A stretch of DNA of 64,000 nucleotides from Clostridia bacterium (GTDB lineage Bacteria > Bacillota > Clostridia > TANB77 > CAG-508). Within the stretch, counting starts at the first letter, position 1. Each line of letters opens with the position of its first letter. Shown here piece after piece: positions 44,035 to 52,995 of the stretch. Where the stretch lies: the NCBI GenBank assembly GCA_900759015.1, contig CAAEUE010000003.1, forward strand, positions 1 through 64,000, read 5' to 3'. The translations under genes were made by a program, and so were the position numbers. A model generated the notes under the pieces. That model ran no database searches and was not told the origin of the DNA. It saw only the letters and a list, made by a program, of their open reading frames with translations.

Positions 44035-44532
44035 ATGGTAGAAGAGCAAAAAATATTATCAATTATAGATTATATAAATCAAAATAATATTTGTGATAAA
44101 TATTTAAATAAATTGAAGAATATAATCGGTAATAATGCAGAAATAATATCAAGAGTAAAAGAAAAACAATCTGCAATAGACAAAATGAAAATAAGACATT
44201 TTGTTTCTGCAAATCAAATAAGTGATTTTATTGGATATATGATAATTACAGATACAGTAGAAGATGTTTATAAAATAAAAAATAGAATAGAAAATAACTT
44301 GGGAAATTGTTTAGAGGAAGATTATATAAAAAATCCAAAGAATGGTTATAAAAGTATACATTTAAACTATTTAGTAGAAAAAAATATTCCTCTAGAGATT
44401 CAAATAAAAACAAAGCAAATGAAGGCAGCACAAGATATAGTGCATGATAAAATATATAAGAATTTTAATTTATCAGAAGAATTAAGAAATGTGCTTAGCA
44501 ATTTAGTGTTTTTAAAAGTTCTAAAGCAATAA
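44035..44532 (+). CDS. Minimal RelA/SpoT-domain protein
   Basis: 165 residues. The RelA/SpoT synthetase fold is recognisable from KEKQSAIDKMK and ISDFIGYMIITDTVEDVYKI to the GTP-site stretch YIKNPKNGYKSIHLNY and PLEIQIKTKQMKAAQDIVHD. Compared with small (p)ppGpp synthetases (about 210-260 residues) it lacks the C-terminal helices, and the usual basic residue after DxxG (as in DxxGxR) is replaced (DFIGYM). It may be an inactive relative or act on another nucleotide. RBS GGAAGGGGGGAA. Single gene; its terminator is shared with spoVAE from the other side. Confidence 0.78.
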   Translation: MVEEQKILSIIDYINQNNICDKYLNKLKNIIGNNAEIISRVKEKQSAIDKMKIRHFVSANQISDFIGYMIITDTVEDVYKIKNRIENNLGNCLEEDYIKNPKNGYKSIHLNYLVEKNIPLEIQIKTKQMKAAQDIVHDKIYKNFNLSEELRNVLSNLVFLKVLKQ

Positions 44533-44556
44533 AGATTTTAATCTTTATTGCTTTTT
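44524..44556. terminator. Bidirectional terminator between the RelA-like gene and spoVAE
   Basis: AAGCAATAAAGATT pairs with AATCTTTATTGCTTTTT; both stop codons lie in or at its arms. Confidence 0.85.
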
Positions 44557-44940
44557 CATTTTAGGTTTTGCAATTAAAGAAGCTAAATAACCAAAGAATA
44601 TTGCAGCAGCAATTCCACCTGCTGCATTTTTTATACCACCAGTAAAAGCACCAAGAAGCCCAGAAGTTTTAACGCCTTCTATTGCACCTTTTGCTAAATT
44701 GTATCCAAAACCAGTAAGAGGAACAGTTGCACCAGCGCCTGCAAAATCAACTAAATATTTATATAAACCAAGTCCACCTAAAATAACACCAGCAGTTACA
44801 AAAGTAACTAATATTCTAGCAGAAGTTAGTTTAGTTTTATCAATTAAAATTTGTCCTATTACACATATTAATCCACCAACGACAAAAGCTTTTAAAAGTG
44901 TAGACCATTCAAAAACAGCTGACCAATCAATATTACTCAT
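44545..44940 (-). CDS. spoVAE: Stage V sporulation protein SpoVAE (AEB), DPA channel part
   Basis: 131 residues from the ATG at 44938-44940 behind GGGAGGAGAT. Multi-pass membrane protein with the family's FVVGGLICVIGQILIDKTKL and DFAGAGATVPLTGFGYNLAK. SpoVA proteins move Ca-dipicolinic acid into the forespore and out at germination. It normally follows spoVAC and spoVAD directly; here 2.75 kb with two opposite-strand genes separates them. A degenerate REP pair lies right upstream, so it needs its own promoter, which I could not place with confidence. Confidence 0.92.
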   Translation of the reverse strand: MSNIDWSAVFEWSTLLKAFVVGGLICVIGQILIDKTKLTSARILVTFVTAGVILGGLGLYKYLVDFAGAGATVPLTGFGYNLAKGAIEGVKTSGLLGAFTGGIKNAAGGIAAAIFFGYLASLIAKPKMKKQ

Positions 44941-44953
44941 GAAATCTCCTCCC

Positions 44954-45007
44954 AAGGATTTAGAAACGTTCTTTTTATAGAGATTTCAAAGAACGTTTCT
45001 TAATCTC
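44954..45007. repeat. Two degenerate REP-like copies upstream of spoVAE
   Basis: AGGATTTAGAAACGTTCTTT (44955-44974) and GAGATTTCAAAGAACGTTTC followed by TTAATCTC (44980-45007). They mark one side of the inserted cassette. Confidence 0.6.
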
Positions 45008-45128
45008 GAATTATTTTATACTAATATTTTGTGCACGAATTGATAATTTTATACAGTTTTGGAATATTGAATGCTAGAAAAAGTTATGATAAAATTATTA
45101 AAAAATTGATTTTTAAAGGATGCAAAAG

Positions 45129-47102
45129 ATGATAGAAAGTGAAGTTTTTAAGAGGTATCAATTACCAATAGAAGAATTACGACCAAAAATAATTGATACA
45201 ATAGTAGAAGTTTATGGAGAAAGACACAGGGAGCAAATAGAAGATAGATTAAATAATTTGTATATAAATGCATATGTTACAGCCGAGGATGTTCAAAATG
45301 ATTATAATACAAAAAATAGCCATTTTGTATCAATGCTATCAGTAAAATTTTTACGAAATATAGGAATAGAGGTTTCAAAAGAAACAGAAGATGAAGTGTA
45401 TAAAAGAGGAACTTTTGCTTTGACAGAGGAACATAAAGATGTTTTAAAACAATATTTCGGAACTTCTAATTATACTGACTATGGAAAAATTTTTTCATTT
45501 GATGATGAATTAATAAATTCGGAAAACGAATATAAAAATAAAATGCATAAATCCAATAGATGTGAAATTTTAAAAGCTATGGGTTTAGAAATTTCACCAG
45601 AAAACTATGATGAAGTTATACAAACTAAGCAAGGTCAAGAATGCTTAAATAGGGCAATAAATATATACAAAGTAGCTACAGACTGTAGAGGCGATTTTGA
45701 TAAATTTCAAGAAGAAAATAAGGATTATATAGAATATTTAGAAAAAGTAAAAAAATATGAACAAGAATTAAAATTTAAATACATGAAGCAATATGCAACA
45801 CAAATAGTGCCTTATTGTGATAAAGAACTTGGAGCTAAAATAGAAGAGGCATTAGCTAAAAATTATACTTCAGATTATAGATTTACACAAGATGTAGATA
45901 AAGATGGAATATATATTGCAAGATATGGAGATCCGTTAATTTTTTCTTTTTCAGATGATGCAGAAGAAAAATTAGCTAAAGATAACTTTGAGTCTATGCG
46001 AGTAAAATCAGCTAGAATAAAATATTTTAAAGCCAAAGGATTAGATTTAGGTAATAATTATGAGGATTATGAAAATAGCGAGGAAGCAAAAAAATTATTG
46101 CCTGACAAAGAACTGGTAGAAACATTATATAAAATAAAAAAAGACGATGACAAAGAAATGGATATGGAGTTCTTTTTAAATACTGGAAATTACGAATCTT
46201 GTAAAAAGAATATATTATCACAAGGTATAAAAATACAAGATAGTTTTAGTAAAGAATTTGTCGAAAATGGTGTAACATGTATAGTTCCGAATGTTAGACA
46301 AGATGACAATGGAAATTACCAACTGTTTAATATAGTTCATCTTCCATTAGTTAAAATTTTAAGGGATTATAAAGATGTGCAGATAATACATGAATTATTA
46401 CATACTGTAGAATCTAGCATGAAACAACTTTCGAAAGATGAAATATATTTTAAATTTGGTTTTGATGAAGCAGTAGAACCGATATGCCATAATGAAGATG
46501 AACTAATTGTAGACGATAGGAAAAGTGATCCAAATGAGCCAAGAAGAATATATGAATTATTATCTGAAAATTTACATCAAGAATTAGCAATTGAAGTTAC
46601 CAGAAAACTACATGAAAAAGGAATATATTTGTATGGAGACCAAAAACTGGCTAGAGAAACTGGAGCGACTACGTACGAGCGTTATAATGTTATAACTATA
46701 AATTTTCAAAAAAAATATAGAGAAGAAATAATTGATGGAATGATGGAACCTACTAGAGATGGAATAATAGATGTTGTTGGAAAAGAAAATTTTGAAAATT
46801 TAAATTCAACTGTAAATGAATATGCTGGGTTACCATATTATAATATGATGGATGACGTTTTGGCTAAAAGAGACACAGACCTAACAAGGAAAAGGATAGA
46901 ACTTGCTAATAGAGGTAAACAAATAGTAGTAGAAGACATGAAAGCATATGAACAAACTAGAGAAAAATATAGAATATCTGTCCAAAAAATAGGTAAAACA
47001 ACAGTACATAGGTCGCTACAAAATAAAAGAAATGCAATGCAAGCACTTACATATGATGAGACTAAAGTTTTGGAAGGAGAACAATTAAGAAATGAACAAT
47101 AA
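45129..47102 (+). CDS. Putative zinc metallopeptidase (HELLH), unknown family
   Basis: 657 residues from the ATG at 45129, which is nine bases after AAAGGA; the ATG at 45120 overlaps that ribosome site. The first 400 residues are helical and charged, with no known domain. A zincin motif HELLH is at about 421-425 (IIHELLHTVES), with a possible third ligand in FGFDEAVEPICHNEDEL about 30 residues on. The rest continues LSENLHQELAIEVTRKLHEK. No signal peptide. It lies in a two-gene cassette within the spoVA region. A peptidase role is inference from the motif. Confidence 0.62.
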   Translation: MIESEVFKRYQLPIEELRPKIIDTIVEVYGERHREQIEDRLNNLYINAYVTAEDVQNDYNTKNSHFVSMLSVKFLRNIGIEVSKETEDEVYKRGTFALTEEHKDVLKQYFGTSNYTDYGKIFSFDDELINSENEYKNKMHKSNRCEILKAMGLEISPENYDEVIQTKQGQECLNRAINIYKVATDCRGDFDKFQEENKDYIEYLEKVKKYEQELKFKYMKQYATQIVPYCDKELGAKIEEALAKNYTSDYRFTQDVDKDGIYIARYGDPLIFSFSDDAEEKLAKDNFESMRVKSARIKYFKAKGLDLGNNYEDYENSEEAKKLLPDKELVETLYKIKKDDDKEMDMEFFLNTGNYESCKKNILSQGIKIQDSFSKEFVENGVTCIVPNVRQDDNGNYQLFNIVHLPLVKILRDYKDVQIIHELLHTVESSMKQLSKDEIYFKFGFDEAVEPICHNEDELIVDDRKSDPNEPRRIYELLSENLHQELAIEVTRKLHEKGIYLYGDQKLARETGATTYERYNVITINFQKKYREEIIDGMMEPTRDGIIDVVGKENFENLNSTVNEYAGLPYYNMMDDVLAKRDTDLTRKRIELANRGKQIVVEDMKAYEQTREKYRISVQKIGKTTVHRSLQNKRNAMQALTYDETKVLEGEQLRNEQ

Positions 47103-47526
47103 TTATTCTAAAGCATATGTAGAAGTATTAGAAATTTTAAAATATATTCCAAAAGAAGACTTAAAAAAAATTCCAAAAGATATAATATTTACTTTAGAAA
47201 AATGTGCAGATAAGGAGCATATCTTTAGAATTAATAAAAGTATTCCTTTTGAAGAACAGAATTTAATGGAAGAAACAAAAGATATACTAGCAAACTTTTT
47301 TAGAGATTATTGGGCAACTGATTTTCAAAGAGAGCAAATTTTGATAAAAGAAAAACAAGATGAGTATGAATTAGAAGAGAATAAGATAAAAATTAATTAT
47401 GATGAAGTATTTAAGAATAAAAAGACAGAAGAAAAACCAAAAACAGAATTAACAGTACTACCAGAAAAAAAGTGGTATGAGAAGTTTTTGGATTATATAA
47501 AAAAAGTATTTAAATTAAAAAAATAG
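47092..47526 (+). CDS. Small charged protein coupled to the HELLH protein, unknown
   Basis: 144 residues. It overlaps the HELLH gene by 11 bases, with GGAGAACAA upstream, so the two are translated together. The N-terminal 80 residues are helical (YVEVLEILKYIPKEDLKKIP, then DKEHIFRINKSIPFEEQNLM). The C-terminal part is charged and ends in a basic amphipathic helix (KKWYEKFLDYIKKVFKLKK), a possible membrane-surface or binding helix. No known family recognised. It may be an inhibitor or partner of the HELLH protein. Confidence 0.65.
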   Translation: MNNNYSKAYVEVLEILKYIPKEDLKKIPKDIIFTLEKCADKEHIFRINKSIPFEEQNLMEETKDILANFFRDYWATDFQREQILIKEKQDEYELEENKIKINYDEVFKNKKTEEKPKTELTVLPEKKWYEKFLDYIKKVFKLKK

Positions 47527-47556
47527 AGATTTTGTTTAAACAAAATCTCTATTTTT
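47520..47556. terminator. Perfect palindrome terminator of the cassette
   Basis: AAATAGAGATTTTGTTT pairs with AAACAAAATCTCTATTT, followed by TT. Works in both directions. Confidence 0.85.
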
Positions 47557-47607
47557 AAGAATTAGCACCTAAGCTAATAGATTTATTACAAATACATATT
47601 AAGGAAA

Positions 47608-47686
47608 AAAGAATGTCTCTAAATCACGAGTGCAAAAAAAGAATGTTCCTAAATACAGAGGAAAAAAAGAAACGTTCCTCAATCCT
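47608..47686. repeat. Three degenerate REP-like half copies
   Basis: AAAGAATGTCTCTAAATCACGAG (from 47608), GAATGTTCCTAAATAC (47641-47656) and GAAACGTTCCTCAATCC (47668-47684), each with the CGTTCC/TGTTCC core. They close the other side of the cassette. Confidence 0.55.
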
Positions 47687-47692
47687 TAATAA

Positions 47693-48697
47693 TTAAATTT
47701 CTATGCTAACTGCGTGTGCGATTCCAGGAATGCTTTCACCTTGCTGAGTAGAAGTAGAATTCATTAAAGCTCCAGTTGCAATTAATAATATTTTTTTGTA
47801 TTTTTTAGTTTGTAACATATTAAATAAATAACCAGAAAATACTGTACCACAACAAGCGCATCCACTTCCACCAGCATGTGTATCTTGGGTCGCCTTGTCA
47901 AAAATTAAAACTCCACAATCATTGTAGTTAGATTTTATATTGAATCCTTTAGTCTGTGCAAGTTCAATTAATATTTCTTTACCAACATGTCCAAGGTCAC
48001 CTGTTATAATTGCATCATAATAACTTGGCTTTCTACCAGTATCACTAAAATGTGTAATTAAAGTATCTAAAGCAGCAGGAGCCATCGCAGCACCCATATT
48101 ATTACCATCTTTAATTCCCATATCTATAATTCTACCAGGAGTAAAATGTGTTACAAAAGGTCCTGTTCCAGCAGAAGATAAAATTGCAGCACCAGAGCCA
48201 GTAACCGTCCATTGTGAAGATTGAGGTCTCTGGTTTCCAAGTTCCAATGGAAATCTAAATTGTTTTTCTGCACTACAAAAATGACTAGAAGCAGCACAAA
48301 TAACATTATCAGCAGCACCACCATCAATAAATACAGAACCTAATCCTAAACCTTCAACAAAAGTAGAACAAGCACCAAAAATTCCTATAAATGGAATGTT
48401 TGAATCTCTAAGACCAAAACTAGAAGAAATACATTGGTTTAATAAATCACCAGCAAAACAATAATCTATGCTAGAAATTGGAAGATTAGATTTTTTTACC
48501 GCAGAATAAACAGTTTCTTTTAATATTTTACTTTCGGCTTTTTCCCAAGTCTTTTCTCCCCAGAATTCATCTTCTAAACATTTATCAAAATATTTAGCAA
48601 GTGGACCTTCTGCTTCTTTTGGACCAACAATACTTGCTGTATCTAAAATAGTAGGAGGCTTAGTAAATTTAATAGTTTGTTTCCCTAATTTTTCCAA
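47693..48697 (-). CDS. spoVAD: Stage V sporulation protein SpoVAD
   Basis: 334 residues, usual length. The thiolase-like fold, without acyl-CoA activity, is seen in FIGIFGACSTFVEGLGLGSV and SSQWTVTGSGAAILS, then GRIIDMGIKDGNNMGAAMAP. SpoVAD is the soluble subunit that binds dipicolinic acid on the channel. RBS AAGGAGAT. It is the last gene of the dodecin-spoVAC-spoVAD operon; spoVAE is missing from its end and lies beyond the cassette. Confidence 0.95.
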   Translation of the reverse strand: MEKLGKQTIKFTKPPTILDTASIVGPKEAEGPLAKYFDKCLEDEFWGEKTWEKAESKILKETVYSAVKKSNLPISSIDYCFAGDLLNQCISSSFGLRDSNIPFIGIFGACSTFVEGLGLGSVFIDGGAADNVICAASSHFCSAEKQFRFPLELGNQRPQSSQWTVTGSGAAILSSAGTGPFVTHFTPGRIIDMGIKDGNNMGAAMAPAALDTLITHFSDTGRKPSYYDAIITGDLGHVGKEILIELAQTKGFNIKSNYNDCGVLIFDKATQDTHAGGSGCACCGTVFSGYLFNMLQTKKYKKILLIATGALMNSTSTQQGESIPGIAHAVSIEI

Positions 48698-48709
48698 AAA
48701 ATCATCTCC

Positions 48710-49174
48710 TTATGCTAAAGTAATACCTTGTGTATTAAAAATAAGATATATGATACCAACAATAATAGAACTACAAATTCCAAAAACTAATACAGGCCCA
48801 GCAATAGTAAACATTTTGCTACCAACACCCATAACATAACCTTCAGATTTAAATTCTATTGAAGGTGCAACAATAGAGTTAGCAAATCCGGTAATAGGAA
48901 CTAAAGAACCTGCACCTGCGAATTTGCCTATTTTATTAAACATATTTAAACCTGTTAAAAAGGCGCTAATAGCTATTAAGATAATAGAAACGATTGTACC
49001 AGAAGTTGCTTCGTCTAAACCACGAGCTTTACATATAAGAGAGATAATTTGACCAAAAGTACAAATTAAACCTCCAACCCAAAATGCATTAAAACAATTT
49101 TTAAAAATCGGCGAATTAGGAGATTTTTTATCTACATATTCCTGATATTTTTTTTGAGTTTCTATAGGTTGCAT
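48710..49174 (-). CDS. spoVAC: Stage V sporulation protein SpoVAC, channel part
   Basis: 154 residues. Multi-pass membrane protein with FWVGGLICTFGQIISLIC and FAGAGSLVPITGFANSIVAP, clearly paralogous to SpoVAE. In Bacillus SpoVAC forms a mechanosensitive channel releasing Ca-DPA during germination. Twelve bases before spoVAD; 13 bases after dodecin. RBS AAAGGAG. Confidence 0.94.
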   Translation of the reverse strand: MQPIETQKKYQEYVDKKSPNSPIFKNCFNAFWVGGLICTFGQIISLICKARGLDEATSGTIVSIILIAISAFLTGLNMFNKIGKFAGAGSLVPITGFANSIVAPSIEFKSEGYVMGVGSKMFTIAGPVLVFGICSSIIVGIIYLIFNTQGITLA

Positions 49175-49187
49175 ACAATACTCCTTT

Positions 49188-49400
49188 CTACATAGAAGAA
49201 TGGTCTATATAAAATGTTAACTCTATTTCTGCAAAATATTCAGAAATTTTACCATCCTGAATACTTGCTGTTTGATCAATTACCTTTACTTCTGATATAT
49301 AATTAATTGTTTTTGAAGCTTCACTAATAGTTTGCACAATTGCATCTTTCCAAGAAATGTTAGAAGAACCTCTAACACGAATATGTTTTTCTACAGTCAT
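49188..49400 (-). CDS. Dodecin family flavin-binding protein
   Basis: 70 residues from the ATG at 49398-49400 behind AGGAGGTAG; a longer start at 49442 is not supported. Matches the dodecin fold: RVRGSSNISWKDAIVQTISE, then SEVKVIDQTASIQDGKISEY, FAEIELTFYID. Dodecins form 12-mers that store or protect flavins in the cytoplasm. In an operon with spoVAC and spoVAD, an unusual partner; it may serve the spore, but this is inference. Confidence 0.87.
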   Translation of the reverse strand: MTVEKHIRVRGSSNISWKDAIVQTISEASKTINYISEVKVIDQTASIQDGKISEYFAEIELTFYIDHSSM

Positions 49401-49510
49401 TACACTACCTCCTATAAATAAAATTAATAATATTTTTTCCATTTAATTTAATTTTATACAGATGGATGATATAATATAAAAAAGAATTGGGAGGGACGCT
49501 CCTTTTTTCC

Positions 49511-49549
49511 TTTTTCGGGATTTGGGGACGTTCCTTAAATCCCGAAAAA
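49511..49549 (+). repeat. REP palindrome copy before rsmB
   Basis: Core 49517-49543 (GGGATTTGGGGACG, then TTCCTTAAATCCC) with extended flanks TTTTTC and GAAAAA, so it is a full two-armed hairpin. A partial copy (GGGAGGGACGCTCC) precedes it at 49489-49502. Read as protein it gives GIWGRSLNPE, which falsely lengthens the rsmB frame. Confidence 0.85.
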
Positions 49550-49573
49550 CATGAAGTGAAAGGAATACATATA

Positions 49574-50875
49574 ATGAAAATTGATTTTGCGCGAAATATT
49601 GCATTAAGAATTCTGTATGAAATAAATACAAAACAAGCTTATTCAAATATAGTTTTGGATAAATATATAAATTCAAATAGGGAAAAATTAAACAAGCTAG
49701 ATATAAATTTTATATCAGAATTAGTTTATGGTGTTGTAACTTGGAAATTATCATTAGAGTATATAATTCAAAAATATTCAAAAATAAAAATAAAGAAAAT
49801 GTCTGATTGGGTAAAAAATATTTTATATTTAGGCGGTTATCAAATAATATTTTTAGATAAAGTACCAAAATCAGCAGCTGTAAATGAATGTGTTAATTTA
49901 TGTAAGAAATATAATTTTAAATCAGTTGGATTGGTTAATGCAATTTTAAGAAAAATAGATAAAAATGATTATGAAGAAATTGATCATATAACTAATATTA
50001 TTACAAGAATAAGTTTAAAATATTCTATGCCAGAATGGATTGTAAGAAAATTTTATGAAGAATATGGAGAAGAACAAACAGTTAATATTTGCCAAAATTT
50101 AAATTTAAGACCTAATATAGCGGTTAGGGTAAATAGGATGAAAAATAAAATCGAAATAGGAGAAAAAGGAATATTAGATGATTTTAGAATAATTACAGGA
50201 ACAAAAAATATTACCAAAACTAAAGAATATATAGAAGGATATATAACTATTCAAGATGAAGCAGCAGGTTTAAGTAGTTTTATTTTAGATCCAAAAGAGG
50301 GTGAAAATGTTTTAGATGCATGTAGTGCACCTGGTGGAAAAACCACTTATTTGGCAGAGATTATGAACAATAAAGGATGTATTATAGCATGGGATATTTA
50401 TGAAGAAAGATTAAAACAAGTAAATCAAAATGCTAAAAGATTAGGCATTGATATTATACAAACAGAAGTAAATGATGCTACAAAATTAAAAGAAGAATAT
50501 ATAAATAAATTTGATAAAATATTGTTAGATGTTCCATGTTTGGGCTTAGGAGTAATTAGAAGGAAGCCAGATATAAAATGGAACAGACAAGAAAGTAATA
50601 TAGAAGAAATTTCTAATATCCAATTTAACATATTAAAAATATGTTCTAAATATTTAAAAGATGATGGTGTTTTAGTATATTCTACTTGTAGTATGCTAAA
50701 AGAAGAAAATGAGAAAATAATTGAGAAATTTATAAACGAAGAGGACTTTGAAACAATTAATGTAGATCAAAAGATTCCAAGTGAATTTTCTAAAATAACT
50801 ACTAATAATATGGTTCAATTTTTACCAAGTAAAAATCATGATGGATTTTTTATAACAAAGTTAAAAAGAATATAA
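49574..50875 (+). CDS. rsmB: 16S rRNA (cytosine-967-C5)-methyltransferase RsmB
   Basis: 433 residues from the ATG at 49574 (AAAGGA upstream); the frame from 49487 includes a translated REP copy. The N-terminal NusB-like domain (about 1-140: ALRILYEINTKQAYSNIVLD) precedes the methyltransferase domain with the SAM site LDACSAPGGKTTYLAEIM (about 275-290). The two catalytic Cys are in LLDVPCLGLGVIRRKPDIKW and YSTCSMLKEENE. It methylates C967 of 16S rRNA. Usually next to def-fmt; not here. Confidence 0.95.
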   Translation: MKIDFARNIALRILYEINTKQAYSNIVLDKYINSNREKLNKLDINFISELVYGVVTWKLSLEYIIQKYSKIKIKKMSDWVKNILYLGGYQIIFLDKVPKSAAVNECVNLCKKYNFKSVGLVNAILRKIDKNDYEEIDHITNIITRISLKYSMPEWIVRKFYEEYGEEQTVNICQNLNLRPNIAVRVNRMKNKIEIGEKGILDDFRIITGTKNITKTKEYIEGYITIQDEAAGLSSFILDPKEGENVLDACSAPGGKTTYLAEIMNNKGCIIAWDIYEERLKQVNQNAKRLGIDIIQTEVNDATKLKEEYINKFDKILLDVPCLGLGVIRRKPDIKWNRQESNIEEISNIQFNILKICSKYLKDDGVLVYSTCSMLKEENEKIIEKFINEEDFETINVDQKIPSEFSKITTNNMVQFLPSKNHDGFFITKLKRI

Positions 50876-50886
50876 GGGGATATAAA

Positions 50887-52851
50887 ATGAAAAAAAGGAT
50901 ACTTAAAATATTTATATTTTTAATTGTTATACTAGTATTTTATATAATATTTCCAAAGGACAGTTTTGCAGCAAGTGCAGTTTTAAATAAATTAACTTTT
51001 AATGCAGAATTAACAGAGCATGGCGATATGACAGTTGTAGAAGATTGGGATGTTACATTAAGTGATGCAACAAGTATATATAAAAGTTTTAAAAAAGATA
51101 TGTCAAAATATTTTGGAGTAGGAGGTTTTCAGGTATACGAAATAAAAGATGGACAGCAAATACCATTAAATAAAGGTTATGCTGGTCAAGAAGGATATTA
51201 TCAGATAATAGAAAATAGTGATAGTACAGAAGTGTCATGGGGAACTGGAACAGTAGGTAAAAAGGTAAGAAAGAAATATAGATTAGCATATAATGTTAAA
51301 AATATTATTACTAAATATAATGATTGTGCAGAATTATATTGGCAATTTCTAGGAGATGGTTTTTCTATTCCCGCCAAAAAAATTACTGGAACAATATCGA
51401 TTCCAGATAAAATAGACCATAAGTCACAAATAAAAGCTTGGGGGCATATAAATAGTATGACTGGTTCAATTAGAATAAAAAACAAAAATACAATAACATT
51501 TAATGTTTCTCATTATAGTGCAAATCAATTTTTGGAAGTAAGATTATTATTACCACCTAATATAGTACAAAATGAAAATAGATATCAAAATATAGCAATG
51601 AAAGATAAAATAATAAACGAAGAAAAAGAATTTGCAAATGACTCAAACAAATATAGAATTTTAAATACTATTTTATTAATTGGAATAATTGCATTATATG
51701 TATATATTATCATATATGAAATTAAAAAAATAAGAAAATTAAGAAATAAATTAAAACAAATAAAATTATACAATACTAAATATGAATATTTTAGAGAAAT
51801 TCCAAATGAAGATTCTTCTCCAGGAAGAGCTGCTTTTTTATTAAATTCTAGTTTTCAAGTTGAACATGGAGACTTTAATAAAATATTTGCAGCAACAATA
51901 TTAGATTTAAAATATAAAGGATATATAGATATAAAAGAAAAAGTATTAAAAAATGAAACAATTCAGTACATAGAATTATTAGATAATACTAAAACATATA
52001 AAGGAAAACAAAAATATATAAAAACAGAAATTAAAGAATTATCAAAAGATGAAAATATGATTTTAGATTATATAATTAGTCTTACAAATGAAGAAGGAAT
52101 TTTACCGATAACAGATATAAATGGACACATTAATTATAATGATGCAAATAAAAGTGAATTTATAGAATTAGCTAGTAGTGTATATAGTAAAATAGAAGTT
52201 ATAGAAACATTAAATGGAAATGTAAGAAAAGTGAATAGTGAAAAAAGAAAAAGAATTCATGGTGAATATTCATGGGACATTAGTGTTAACATAGGAATAA
52301 TTATATTAGTATTTGCTTTAACATGGTTTTTCTTAAATTTATTATTTATGATTATTGCAATTTTACCAATTATTTCTTTAGTTTTATTATATAGAATTAA
52401 GAGAGTAACATATTACTTAAGTGAAAAGGGATTAGAAGAAAGTCAGAAATGGCAAGGATTAAAAAAATATTTAGAAGACTATTCTTTATTAAATGAAAAA
52501 AGAACTAGAGATTTAGGGTTATGGGAACAATTTTTAGTTTATGCAACAGCTTTTGGAATTTCTGATAAAGTAATAGAAGAAATAAAAACAGAAATTAAAC
52601 AAAATGATGATAAAAAAGATGATGATTCAATTAGTATATATGAAATAAAGAGTGATTTAAGAATGCTAGAAAATTTGGTACTAAATATAAATATAGATTT
52701 TTCACAAATAATATCAGAATTGTATTTGAATTCATCAATTGATTTAGCTTCAGCAAGTTCTTTTATAATGTCATCTGGTTTAGGTCTTGGTGGAGGATTT
52801 TCTCGTGGAGGAGGAAATGGTGCTGGAGGAGGCTCTGGTGGCGTAAGATAA
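50887..52851 (+). CDS. DUF2207 membrane protein
   Basis: 654 residues. A signal segment (about 8-26), an outside DUF2207 domain (about 35-235: MTVVEDWDVTLSDATSIYKS), a first membrane helix (about 258-278), a cytoplasmic domain, two more helices (about 475-505), and a glycine-rich end (GGGFSRGGGNGAGGGSGG). The layout is typical of the family, whose role is unknown. It starts 11 bases after rsmB with AAGGGGAT, so they are likely co-transcribed. Confidence 0.85.
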   Translation: MKKRILKIFIFLIVILVFYIIFPKDSFAASAVLNKLTFNAELTEHGDMTVVEDWDVTLSDATSIYKSFKKDMSKYFGVGGFQVYEIKDGQQIPLNKGYAGQEGYYQIIENSDSTEVSWGTGTVGKKVRKKYRLAYNVKNIITKYNDCAELYWQFLGDGFSIPAKKITGTISIPDKIDHKSQIKAWGHINSMTGSIRIKNKNTITFNVSHYSANQFLEVRLLLPPNIVQNENRYQNIAMKDKIINEEKEFANDSNKYRILNTILLIGIIALYVYIIIYEIKKIRKLRNKLKQIKLYNTKYEYFREIPNEDSSPGRAAFLLNSSFQVEHGDFNKIFAATILDLKYKGYIDIKEKVLKNETIQYIELLDNTKTYKGKQKYIKTEIKELSKDENMILDYIISLTNEEGILPITDINGHINYNDANKSEFIELASSVYSKIEVIETLNGNVRKVNSEKRKRIHGEYSWDISVNIGIIILVFALTWFFLNLLFMIIAILPIISLVLLYRIKRVTYYLSEKGLEESQKWQGLKKYLEDYSLLNEKRTRDLGLWEQFLVYATAFGISDKVIEEIKTEIKQNDDKKDDDSISIYEIKSDLRMLENLVLNINIDFSQIISELYLNSSIDLASASSFIMSSGLGLGGGFSRGGGNGAGGGSGGVR

Positions 52852-52995
52852 AATTTAATGTTACGATAATATTACATTAATATTATGTTTAAATTAAACA
52901 CCTTGACTTTTTTACATAAACATATAAAATATTGTTAGAAGAAAAATGCACAAGTGTTACGCAAAATACTTTTACAAAAGAAGGGAGACGTTTAT

